Source: Pseudomonas sp. WJP1
Lineage (GTDB): Bacteria > Pseudomonadota > Gammaproteobacteria > Pseudomonadales > Pseudomonadaceae
Reading direction: 5' to 3'
Assembly (NCBI RefSeq): GCF_028471945.1
Contig: NZ_CP110128.1
Span: forward strand, 5,134,501-5,198,500
DNA length: 64,000 bases
Shown piece by piece: positions 9,025-16,579 of this stretch. Under the pieces are notes generated by a model. It had not been told where the DNA came from. It did not search any database and saw only the letters and a list, made by a program, of their open reading frames with translations. Within the stretch, counting starts at the first letter, position 1. Each line of letters opens with the position of its first letter. The position numbers were made by a program, and so were the translations under genes.

Positions 9025-10644
9025 TCAGACCTGACTTTGCTTGGCCTTCAAATTCCGCGCATACCAAGGCCGCTGCGGCACCTTCCTGAACAGATCCGCC
9101 AGCTTCTTCTCATCCTCACCAAAGGTAATCCGCAGCGCCAGCTTCATGGTCTCCGGATCCATCTCCACCGACTTGCCCGCCTGCAACCCCGGCGTGGTGT
9201 TGCAACCATGGGTGCCCGGACCCAGCCACGGATCGTCGATCTCGACCCAGCGCCCCGGTGCGAACCACTGCACGCCATTGACCTCAAGCCGGCTCACCTC
9301 CCCCGGATGAAAGCGTTCATGGGCGCGGAACCAGTCTTCCAGGCGATCGTCGATCCAGCCGTGGAAGTGCCAGAACACCGGGTTCACATGGGACGAGAAA
9401 GGATCGCCGAGAAAGTCGTTTTCCGGCGCATACCAGCGTGCGGAAAAGTCCGCCGGATCGCGGGCGAACGGCACCGGCTGACCGTTGGACGGGTCGCGCG
9501 GCACCGAGGCCCAGCGCATGTGCAGCCAGTCATGCAAGCCCAGCTCGACCTCCGAGCCAAACTGCCCCAGGGTCAACTTCGACAGGTAACGCGGGTCGCG
9601 GTACTGCGACTCCCAGACCTGGAAATTGCTGTGGTAGGTCTCGGCGGTCTTGATGTCGCTGACCCATTGCGAATACTCGTCATCGTCTTCGGCCAGCCAG
9701 GTCGGCGGCAGCGCCGTGCCGTCGTGGTTGTCGAAATAATGGGCGAAGCCGATGCGGTCCCGGAGCAACTCCGGTTGCGGCAAGGGGAACTGCGTCCACG
9801 ACGGCAAATCCTGCATCGAACGTGCGGTGCCGAGCATGTGCCGGTGCATGAAGAAAAAGTCCACGCCCGAGCCGTTGCGATCCTTGCGCGTGCCACGGGC
9901 GTCACGTTCCTTGTCCCGCGGCCCGGGCTGCCAGCCAATACCGCGCAAGGCGTTGCGCTTGTCTTCGGGCAAGGTGTGCCATTTATCCCTGGACGCATGC
10001 CAGAGCTGGTGGAACAACCGATGCTCCTGGGATGTCAGCCAGGCCAGCAAAGGCGGATTCAGACCGGTGCGTTCGCGGGCTTCGGGGAACACTTTCTTGA
10101 CCGCAACGAAACGATTGTCCTGGGCCGTCATCATCAAGGGACGATCCAGGTCCAGCACGCGACCACTGAGGCTGCCGCTACCGGCATTGCCGAAACCGGC
10201 CCAGACTTCGTCCAGCGCCATGCTGAACTCGTAGTCACAGCTGCCACGGGCGCTGAGCAAGCGCCAACTCAACTGCGCCGGCTTGACCCCGGCCACATCA
10301 CCGAGCACCTGATAGCGCGGCACTTCGTGTGAACGCAAGCGCTCGGCGGTGTCGAGAAAACCAACCAGACCACGGCCCTTGTGGCCGATGTCGAGAAACA
10401 GCTCCAGTCCGTCCCGTGGCAAGCCTTCGAGCCCGGCATCACGGCCTTCGAAACGGATCTGCCAGACACCGCGCAGCGTATTCGCCAAGCGTTGACCGGC
10501 AACATCCGCCACATCGAACGACGCTTCGCCGGGGGTGATCGTCGGATCCGGCTTCGTCCACTGGCGATGCCCATAAAAAGCCGCGGGCACGGCAGCACCG
10601 GTCAGCGCCAGGCCTGCCATGAACCATCGTCGAGAAATCTTCAT
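9025..10644 (-). CDS. pvdP: PvdP, periplasmic tyrosinase of pyoverdine maturation
   Basis: PvdP is a copper tyrosinase that oxidises the D-tyrosine-derived part of ferribactin during formation of the fluorescent chromophore. The protein has a twin-arginine signal (ISRRWFMAGLALTGAA), so it is exported folded. Candidate copper ligands cluster in HRLFHQLWHASRDKWH, FFFMHRHMLG and HVNPVFWHFHGWIDDR, the last matching the second copper site of tyrosinases. The chosen ATG at 10642-10644 gives 539 residues and puts the Arg pair at positions 5-6; upstream in-frame ATGs exist but lack family support. A perfect PvdS box lies about 45 bp upstream. It is convergent with opmQ and divergent from pvdM. Confidence 0.94.
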   Translation of the reverse strand: MKISRRWFMAGLALTGAAVPAAFYGHRQWTKPDPTITPGEASFDVADVAGQRLANTLRGVWQIRFEGRDAGLEGLPRDGLELFLDIGHKGRGLVGFLDTAERLRSHEVPRYQVLGDVAGVKPAQLSWRLLSARGSCDYEFSMALDEVWAGFGNAGSGSLSGRVLDLDRPLMMTAQDNRFVAVKKVFPEARERTGLNPPLLAWLTSQEHRLFHQLWHASRDKWHTLPEDKRNALRGIGWQPGPRDKERDARGTRKDRNGSGVDFFFMHRHMLGTARSMQDLPSWTQFPLPQPELLRDRIGFAHYFDNHDGTALPPTWLAEDDDEYSQWVSDIKTAETYHSNFQVWESQYRDPRYLSKLTLGQFGSEVELGLHDWLHMRWASVPRDPSNGQPVPFARDPADFSARWYAPENDFLGDPFSSHVNPVFWHFHGWIDDRLEDWFRAHERFHPGEVSRLEVNGVQWFAPGRWVEIDDPWLGPGTHGCNTTPGLQAGKSVEMDPETMKLALRITFGEDEKKLADLFRKVPQRPWYARNLKAKQSQV

Positions 10645-10689
10645 TGCCCTACCTGTGTCAGCCATGAAGCAGGCTTTATCCAAGCTAGA

Positions 10690-10713
10690 ACGTTTGTTGC
10701 TCTCACAAATTTA
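10690..10713 (-). promoter_or_regulatory. PvdS iron-starvation box of pvdP
   Basis: The minus strand reads TAAAT, 16 bases, CGT, about 45 bp upstream of the pvdP ATG. Confidence 0.9.
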
Positions 10714-10717
10714 AAAG

Positions 10718-10794
10718 CTTCGCGAGCAGGCTCGTTCCCACATTGACCGAGTGAACACTGAAGATCCCCTGTGGGAGCGAGCCTGCTCGCGAAG
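10718..10794. repeat. REP inverted pair between the pvdP and pvdM promoters
   Basis: CTTCGCGAGCAGGCTCG and its complement form arms around a short spacer. The element sits exactly between two divergent PvdS boxes and may insulate them. Confidence 0.85.
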
Positions 10795-10810
10795 AGGCCC
10801 GCACAAACAC

Positions 10811-10834
10811 TAAATTCCTCCCCCGCTGACTCGT
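10811..10834 (+). promoter_or_regulatory. PvdS iron-starvation box of pvdMNO
   Basis: TAAAT, 16 bases, CGT on the plus strand, about 40 bp before the pvdM ATG. Confidence 0.9.
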
Positions 10835-10872
10835 TCCTCCCAGATAGCAAAGGCTCCCTGACTGAGAAGGCA

Positions 10873-12222
10873 ATGACAAAACCACGTTCGAAAAAGGCTC
10901 TTTTCATCGGCCTGCCGTTGGCCCTGGCGATCAGCGCGGGTGCAGGCTTTGCGGCCTGGGATTACTGGTTCAAGGACAATCCCGGCTACCCGGTCAAGGT
11001 GATGAAGCAGGCCGATGAACTGCATGAGCGCCTTCTCTCGTTCGACAGCCACATCACCGTGCCCATGGATTTCGGCACCGCCGGCAATGAAGCCGACAAG
11101 GACGGCAGCGGCCAGTTCGACCTGGTCAAGACCGGGCGCGGACGCCTGTCCGGGGCGGCCCTGACGATTTTCGGCTGGCCGGAAATCTGGAACGGCCCCA
11201 ACGCGCCGCATCGCCCCACCGCCGGCTTCATCGAAGAGGCACGCTTCGAACAGGAAACCCGCTACAAGATCATCAGCGCCCTGGTGCGCGACTTCCCCAA
11301 CCAGGCTGCCATCGCCTACACCCCCGACGATTTCCGGCGCCTGCATGGCGAAGGCAAGTTCGCGATCTTCCTCAGCATGCTCAACGCCTACCCCCTGGGC
11401 AACGACCTCAATGCCCTGGACAAATGGGCTGCGCGGGGCATGCGTATGTTCGGTTTCAGCTACGTGGGCAACAACGCCTGGGCCGATTCGTCCAGGCCCT
11501 TGCCGTTCTTCAACGATTCGCGGGATGCCCTCGGCGGTCTCTCGGACATCGGCAAGCAGGCTGTACAGCGTCTCAACGACCTTGGCGTGATCATTGATGT
11601 GTCGCAGATGTCGACCAAGGCCCTGGAACAAGTGGCCCGCTTGAGCCGCACGCCGATGGTGGCGTCGCACTCCGCCCCGCGCGCCCTGGTGGACATCCCG
11701 CGCAACCTCAGCGACCACGAAATGCAGTTGATCAAGGACAGCGGCGGCGTGGTGCAGATTGTCGGTTTCCCGACCTACATCCGCCCGCTGAGCCAGGCCA
11801 CCCAGGACAAACTCAACGCCCTGCGTGCGCGTTTCGACCTGCAACCGCTGCAAGGCCTGGAGATGGCGTTGATGCCGGGCGACCCGATCATCACCGTATG
11901 GTCTGAGCAACGTTTCGGCGAATACGCCAGCCAGCTCTACGCGATTGTCGACGAAGAACCCAAGGCCACCCTCAAGGACTACGGCGACGCGATTGACTAC
12001 GCGGTGAAGAAAATCGGCATCGATCACGTCGGCATCAGTTCCGACTTCAACGATGGCGGCGGCCTGGACGGCTGGAAGGACGTCAGCGAGGCGCGCAACG
12101 TGACCGCAGAGCTGATCAGCCGCGGCTACAGCGAAGCCGATATCGCCAAACTCTGGGGCGGCAACTTCCTGCGGGTCTGGGACCAGGTCGAAAAATCCTC
12201 CAGGCCCGTCGCCAAAAACTGA
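10873..12222 (+). CDS. pvdM: PvdM, periplasmic dipeptidase-family pyoverdine maturation protein
   Basis: A 449-residue member of the renal dipeptidase (peptidase M19) family, matching PvdM length. Residues about 8-28 form an uncleaved or signal-anchor hydrophobic segment, followed by the family start LLSFDSH. Later family motifs include IDVSQMS, VASHSAPRALVD and HVGISSDFNDGG. Published work on fluorescent pseudomonads indicates PvdM is needed for ferribactin oxidation by PvdP in the periplasm; the exact reaction is not evident from the sequence. The start at 10873 has a GAGAAGG site; upstream codons read through a REP element and are not credible. The stop overlaps the region upstream of pvdN. 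Confidence 0.93.
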   Translation: MTKPRSKKALFIGLPLALAISAGAGFAAWDYWFKDNPGYPVKVMKQADELHERLLSFDSHITVPMDFGTAGNEADKDGSGQFDLVKTGRGRLSGAALTIFGWPEIWNGPNAPHRPTAGFIEEARFEQETRYKIISALVRDFPNQAAIAYTPDDFRRLHGEGKFAIFLSMLNAYPLGNDLNALDKWAARGMRMFGFSYVGNNAWADSSRPLPFFNDSRDALGGLSDIGKQAVQRLNDLGVIIDVSQMSTKALEQVARLSRTPMVASHSAPRALVDIPRNLSDHEMQLIKDSGGVVQIVGFPTYIRPLSQATQDKLNALRARFDLQPLQGLEMALMPGDPIITVWSEQRFGEYASQLYAIVDEEPKATLKDYGDAIDYAVKKIGIDHVGISSDFNDGGGLDGWKDVSEARNVTAELISRGYSEADIAKLWGGNFLRVWDQVEKSSRPVAKN

Positions 12223-12251
12223 TGCCACTTTTGCCAAGCGAACCCGAAGCC

Positions 12252-13532
12252 ATGACCAACCGTCGCTCATTCCTCAAGCAGGCCGGCATTCTCGCCGCCG
12301 GCCTGCCCCTGGCTGCTGGCGTGAACCTGCCAGCGGTAGCCGGCAATCCGCCGCCTTTGCCCAAGGGCAAATGGGCGCAATTGCGCCAGCTGTTCAATCA
12401 GGACCCGGACTACCTGCATTTCGCCAACTTCCTCGTCACCTCCCACCCCACGCCGGTGCGCAACGCGATCGAGATGCACCGCGCCAACATCGACCGCAAC
12501 CCTGGCCGGGCCATGGACTGGGACCTGCAGGAAACCGAGAAACGCGAGCACAACGTGCGGGTCTGGGCCGGGCGTTACCTCAATGCCAAACCCGAGCAGA
12601 TCGCGCTGACCGGCAGCACCACGGAAGGCCTGGCGATGATCTATGGCGGGATTCATGTGCGGCCCGACCAGGAAATCCTGGTCAGCGAACATGAGCACTA
12701 CTCGACCAACTACACCCTGGAATTTCGTCAGCAACGCCAGGGCACGAACGTGCGCAAGCTCAAGCTGTTCGAGAACAGCCGCGACATTTCCGTGGACGAA
12801 GTGCTGGGTTCGATCGCCAAAGGCATCCGCCCGCAGACCCGCGTGCTGGGCATGACCTGGGTGCAATCGGGCAGCGGCGTGAAACTGCCGATCGGCGACA
12901 TCGGCAAACTGGTCGAAGAGCTGAACCGCAAGCGCGACGAGAAAGACCAGATCCTGTATGTGGTCGACGGGGTGCACGGCTTTGGTGTCGAGGACTTCGA
13001 GTTTCCCGACATGCACTGCGACTTCTTCATCGCCGGCACGCACAAATGGATGTTCGGCCCCCGTGGCACCGGAATCATTTGCGCCCGCTCCGCCGAGCTC
13101 AAGAACGTCACGCCGATCATTCCGACCTTCAGCGAATCCACCGACTTCGCGACCATCATGACCCCCGGCGGTTATCACAGTTTCGAACACCGTTGGGCCG
13201 CGGATGAAGCGTTCAAGCTGCACCTGGATTTGGGCAAGGCCGAGGTCCAGGCGCGCATTCATGAGCTCAACACCTATGCCAAGGATCGCCTGCTGGAACA
13301 GCCGCGGATCGAACTGGTCACGCCAAAAAGCCCGCAACTGTCCGCCGGTTTCACCTTCTTCCGGATCAAGGACCAGGACTGCGAGAAGGTCGCCAGCCAA
13401 CTGATGCAGAACCGTGTGGTCTGCGACTCGGTGGAGCGTGACGCCGGCCCGGTGGTGCGCATCGCCCCCGGCCTGCTCAACAGCGAACACGAAATCGACC
13501 GTTTCATGGCGTTGCTCAACAAAACCGCCTGA
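12252..13532 (+). CDS. pvdN: PvdN, periplasmic PLP-dependent enzyme of pyoverdine side-chain processing
   Basis: A 426-residue fold-type I PLP enzyme related to cysteine desulfurases and class V aminotransferases. A twin-arginine signal (NRRSFLKQAGILAAGLPLAAG) directs it folded to the periplasm. The PLP lysine is in FIAGTHKWMFGP (near residue 265), and the pocket motifs GSTTEGLAM and VVDGVHGFG are present. PvdN converts the glutamic acid side chain on the pyoverdine chromophore to a succinamide. An ATG at 12222, overlapping the pvdM stop, is also in frame but has no ribosome binding site and would bury the Tat signal. The gene follows pvdM in the same operon. Confidence 0.94.
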   Translation: MTNRRSFLKQAGILAAGLPLAAGVNLPAVAGNPPPLPKGKWAQLRQLFNQDPDYLHFANFLVTSHPTPVRNAIEMHRANIDRNPGRAMDWDLQETEKREHNVRVWAGRYLNAKPEQIALTGSTTEGLAMIYGGIHVRPDQEILVSEHEHYSTNYTLEFRQQRQGTNVRKLKLFENSRDISVDEVLGSIAKGIRPQTRVLGMTWVQSGSGVKLPIGDIGKLVEELNRKRDEKDQILYVVDGVHGFGVEDFEFPDMHCDFFIAGTHKWMFGPRGTGIICARSAELKNVTPIIPTFSESTDFATIMTPGGYHSFEHRWAADEAFKLHLDLGKAEVQARIHELNTYAKDRLLEQPRIELVTPKSPQLSAGFTFFRIKDQDCEKVASQLMQNRVVCDSVERDAGPVVRIAPGLLNSEHEIDRFMALLNKTA

Positions 13533-13566
13533 CGCCGTCTGCAATCCTTGGTGCCGATTGCTTTTT

Positions 13567-13634
13567 TGTAGGAGCCAGGCTTGCCGGCGAAGGCGATCTC
13601 AAGGACGCCTTCGCCGGCAAGCCTGGCTCCTACA
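13567..13634. repeat. REP inverted pair between pvdN and pvdO
   Basis: TGTAGGAGCCAGGCTTGCCG and its complement are arms of a compact hairpin of the CCTGGCTCC type. It lies within the pvdMNO operon and may lower transcription into pvdO. Confidence 0.85.
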
Positions 13635-13639
13635 GATAC

Positions 13640-13683
13640 CGCTTCCGGCTCCAGTTCCGGTTCCGGTTTTGGTCCCGGTTTCG
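13640..13683. repeat. TTCCGG-rich short imperfect repeat before pvdO
   Basis: Several TTCCGG or related hexamers follow one another (TTCCGGCTCCAGTTCCGGTT and onward) between the REP hairpin and the pvdO ribosome binding site. It looks like a short-period repeat tract. Confidence 0.5.
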
Positions 13684-13713
13684 CACCCGTTTTTTCTTTG
13701 ATCGAGATGTCTC

Positions 13714-14589
13714 ATGAACAGTGATCTGCTGTCTCCCCTCAAGGCCCTGGCCCTGACCGCCCTCATGGCCAGCCTGCTGCCGTCTGCCGCACAGGCCGCC
13801 ACTGCCCCGCCAGCGGGCAAGGTATTCAAGGACTGCAAGAACTGCCCGGAAATGGTCGTGCTGCCCGCCGGGACCTTCACCATGGGCACCCCGGATGACG
13901 AAGTCGGTCGCGAGCCCGATGAAGGTCCGATGCATGCCGTCACCTTCGCCAAACCCTTCGCCATGAGCCGCTTCCAGATCACCGCCGGTGAGTGGGACAG
14001 CTATGTGAAGGAAAGCGGCGTGACCATCGCCAACGGCGATACCCGGCCAGGTCGCGAGTGCGTCGCCAGCAAGCCGCGTTACCCGCAGGGCCCGCGCCAG
14101 CCGGCGGTGTGCATGAACTTCGACGATGTGAAGAACTATGTCGCCTGGCTGTCGAAGAAAACCGGGCAGACATACAGCATGGTCAGCGAAGCCCAGCGTG
14201 AATACGCCGCACGCGGCGGCACCCAGGGTCCGTTCCCCTTCCCGTTCGATGAAGGCAAGGGATACAGCATCGCCAAACACGCCAACACCTACGGTCCGGC
14301 GGACGGCTACAGCTACAGCTCGCCCGTGGGCAGCTACCCGCCCAACGCCTTCGGTATGTACGACATGCACGGCAACGTCTATGAATGGGTCGAAGACTGC
14401 GAACACCCGGACTACGTCGGCGCCCCCACCGATGGCAGCGCCTGGCTGGAACCCAATTGCGAAGCCGTGCGCATCCGCGGCAACGACTGGGGGGAAGCCC
14501 CGGTGTTCTCCCGCTCCGGTAACCGCAATAGCCAGTACCCGCAGGAACGCGGGGACTGGATGGGCTTTCGCGTAGTGCGCGAGCTCTAA
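13714..14589 (+). CDS. pvdO: PvdO, FGE-like protein of pyoverdine chromophore formation
   Basis: A 291-residue protein of the formylglycine-generating-enzyme (FGE-sulfatase) family, with an N-terminal signal peptide ending near AQAA. The family pattern is clear: MVVLPAGTFTMGTPDDE near the start, RFQITAGEWDSYV, WLSKKTGQTYSMVSEAQREYA in the middle, GMYDMHGNVYEWVEDC and the closing RGGDW-like and GFRVVREL segments. PvdO acts in the periplasm, where it is required for oxidation of dihydropyoverdine to mature pyoverdine. It follows pvdN after a REP element and has no PvdS box of its own, so it probably relies on read-through from pvdM. In P. aeruginosa pvdF lies next; it is absent here. Confidence 0.93.
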   Translation: MNSDLLSPLKALALTALMASLLPSAAQAATAPPAGKVFKDCKNCPEMVVLPAGTFTMGTPDDEVGREPDEGPMHAVTFAKPFAMSRFQITAGEWDSYVKESGVTIANGDTRPGRECVASKPRYPQGPRQPAVCMNFDDVKNYVAWLSKKTGQTYSMVSEAQREYAARGGTQGPFPFPFDEGKGYSIAKHANTYGPADGYSYSSPVGSYPPNAFGMYDMHGNVYEWVEDCEHPDYVGAPTDGSAWLEPNCEAVRIRGNDWGEAPVFSRSGNRNSQYPQERGDWMGFRVVREL

Positions 14590-14604
14590 CCCACCCCCGC
14601 CCCC

Positions 14605-14709
14605 CCTGTAGGAGCGAGCATGCTCGCGATGGACGTTAACGATTACGCGGGGGGGCCAGGTACCCCGTGGTGTCCTGAAGTCCATCGCGAGCATGCTCGC
14701 TCCTACAGG
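14605..14709. repeat. REP inverted pair after pvdO
   Basis: Arms CCTGTAGGAGCGAGCATGCT and its complement lie about 50 bp apart, downstream of pvdO and just upstream of the pvdE promoter. Confidence 0.85.
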
Positions 14710-14748
14710 GTTCCATGTGATGCCTGTCACCACCAATCGCCCACCCTC

Positions 14749-14772
14749 TAAATTAACCCCTCGACCAGACGT
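14749..14772 (+). promoter_or_regulatory. PvdS iron-starvation box of pvdE
   Basis: CTAAAT, 16 bases after TAAAT, then CGT, located about 40 bp upstream of the pvdE ATG. Confidence 0.9.
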
Positions 14773-14813
14773 TCTACTGGGTATCTGCCTTCCGACCCAA
14801 GGAACCGTCTTCC

Positions 14814-16463
14814 ATGACCCAGCCTACCCGAGGCGCCATCGGCGAATTGTTCGCCCTGCTCAAACCCTTTCGACTCATTGTCGCCGCGTCCATATTCCTG
14901 GGCATGGTCGGCGGCCTGAGCGTCACGGTGTTGCTGGCGACCATCAACAATGCCCTGCATTCGGACAGCGGCCTGACCCAGGGCGTGGTCGCGCTGTTCG
15001 CCGGCCTGTGCCTGCTGGCGCTGGCCAGTTCGATCTGCTCCGACATCGGCACCAACTACGTCGGCCAGCACATCATAGCCAAGCTGCGCAAACAGTTGGG
15101 CGAGAAGGTGCTGTCGGCGCCGATCGAGCAGATCGAGCGCTACCGCAGCCATCGCCTGATCCCGGTGCTGACCCACGACGTCGACACCATCAGCGATTTC
15201 GCCTTCGCCTTCGCACCGCTGGCGATTTCCCTGACCGTGACCCTGGGTTGCATGGGCTACCTGGCGATCCTGTCGTGGCCGATGTTCCTGATCATGGTGG
15301 CCGCGATCCTGATCGGCAGCGCGATCCAGGCCTACGCCCAGAGCAAGGGCGTGCAAGGTTTCATGGCCGCCCGCGACGCTGAAGACGAGCTGCAAAAGCA
15401 CTACAACGCAATTGCCGAAGGCGCCAAGGAACTGCGCATCCACCGCCCACGCCGCCAGCGCATGTTCACCTCGGGCATCAAGGGCACCGCCGAATTCATC
15501 TGCAACACCCAGGTGCGCTCGATCAACACCTTCGTCATCGCCAAGACCTTCGGCTCGATGCTGTTCTTCGTGGTCATCGGCCTGGCCCTGGCCCTGCAAA
15601 CGTTCTGGCCGAGCGCCGACAAGACGGTCATGAGCGGTTTCGTGCTGGTGCTGCTGTACATGAAAGGCCCGCTGGAACATTTGATCGGCACCCTGCCGAT
15701 CGTCAGCCGCGCGCAGATCGCTTTTCGCCGCATCGCTGAACTGTCGGAACAATTTTCCACCCCGGAACCGCACCTGCTGCTCAGCGACCAGGGCAACGCC
15801 AAACAAGCCGTTCATGAACTGCAACTGGCGGACGTGCGCTACGCCTTCCCCTCGGTCGAGGGTGCCGCGCCGTTCCAGCTCGGGCCGGTCAACCTGTCGA
15901 TCAAGCAGGGGGACATCACCTTCATCGTCGGCGAGAACGGCTGCGGCAAAACTACGCTGATCAAGTTGCTGCTGGGCCTGTACACACCGCAACAGGGGCA
16001 GATCCGGGTCAACGGCGAGGCCATCGACGCGCACAACCGCGACGACTATCGCCAGCTGTTCACCACCATCTTCGCCGACTACTACCTGTTCGACGACGTG
16101 GTCCAGGGCGACACGCAGATCCCCGAAGACGCCAACAAATACCTGCAGCGCCTGGAGATCGCGCACAAGGTCAGCGTCAAGGACGGCAACTTCACCACCA
16201 CCGACCTTTCAACCGGGCAGCGCAAGCGCCTGGCGCTGGTCAATGCCTGGCTGGAAGAGCGGCCGGTGCTGGTGTTCGACGAGTGGGCGGCCGACCAGGA
16301 CCCGACCTTCCGGCGGATTTTCTACACCGAGCTGCTGCCGGACCTCAAGCGCCTGGGCAAGACCATCATCGTGATCTCCCACGATGACCGTTATTTCGAT
16401 GTCGCCGACCAACTGGTGCGCATGGAAAGCGGCCGGGTCGTCACCGAGCTGACGGCTGCCTGA
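14814..16463 (+). CDS. pvdE: PvdE, inner-membrane ABC exporter of the pyoverdine precursor
   Basis: A 549-residue half-type ABC exporter of the cyclic-peptide/SyrD family that carries acylated ferribactin from the cytoplasm to the periplasm for maturation. The N-terminal half holds about six membrane segments (for example LIVAASIFLGMVGGLSVTVLL). The ATPase half has Walker A GENGCGKTT (about residues 372-380), a signature variant DLSTGQRKRLAL near 463 and Walker B VLVFDEWAADQDP near 484, where DEWAADQDP is characteristic of this subfamily. It has its own PvdS box and is followed after about 115 bp by fpvA. Confidence 0.95.
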   Translation: MTQPTRGAIGELFALLKPFRLIVAASIFLGMVGGLSVTVLLATINNALHSDSGLTQGVVALFAGLCLLALASSICSDIGTNYVGQHIIAKLRKQLGEKVLSAPIEQIERYRSHRLIPVLTHDVDTISDFAFAFAPLAISLTVTLGCMGYLAILSWPMFLIMVAAILIGSAIQAYAQSKGVQGFMAARDAEDELQKHYNAIAEGAKELRIHRPRRQRMFTSGIKGTAEFICNTQVRSINTFVIAKTFGSMLFFVVIGLALALQTFWPSADKTVMSGFVLVLLYMKGPLEHLIGTLPIVSRAQIAFRRIAELSEQFSTPEPHLLLSDQGNAKQAVHELQLADVRYAFPSVEGAAPFQLGPVNLSIKQGDITFIVGENGCGKTTLIKLLLGLYTPQQGQIRVNGEAIDAHNRDDYRQLFTTIFADYYLFDDVVQGDTQIPEDANKYLQRLEIAHKVSVKDGNFTTTDLSTGQRKRLALVNAWLEERPVLVFDEWAADQDPTFRRIFYTELLPDLKRLGKTIIVISHDDRYFDVADQLVRMESGRVVTELTAA

Positions 16464-16518
16464 CCCCAAATAACATTTTTTTCACATTTCTTTTCCGGTT
16501 TCATAATCGCATCTCGTC

Positions 16519-16537
16519 TTAATAATCATTCCTATTA
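16519..16537 (+). promoter_or_regulatory. AT-rich Fur-like site upstream of fpvA
   Basis: TTAATAATCATTCCTATTA lies about 45 bp before the fpvA start and resembles part of a Fur palindrome. No TAAAT-N16-CGT box is seen here, which would fit FpvI-dependent rather than PvdS-dependent transcription. Confidence 0.45.
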
Positions 16538-16579
16538 ACAAAAACTCTGCACGACACTTTTCAGGAGCACAGGCAAGTA

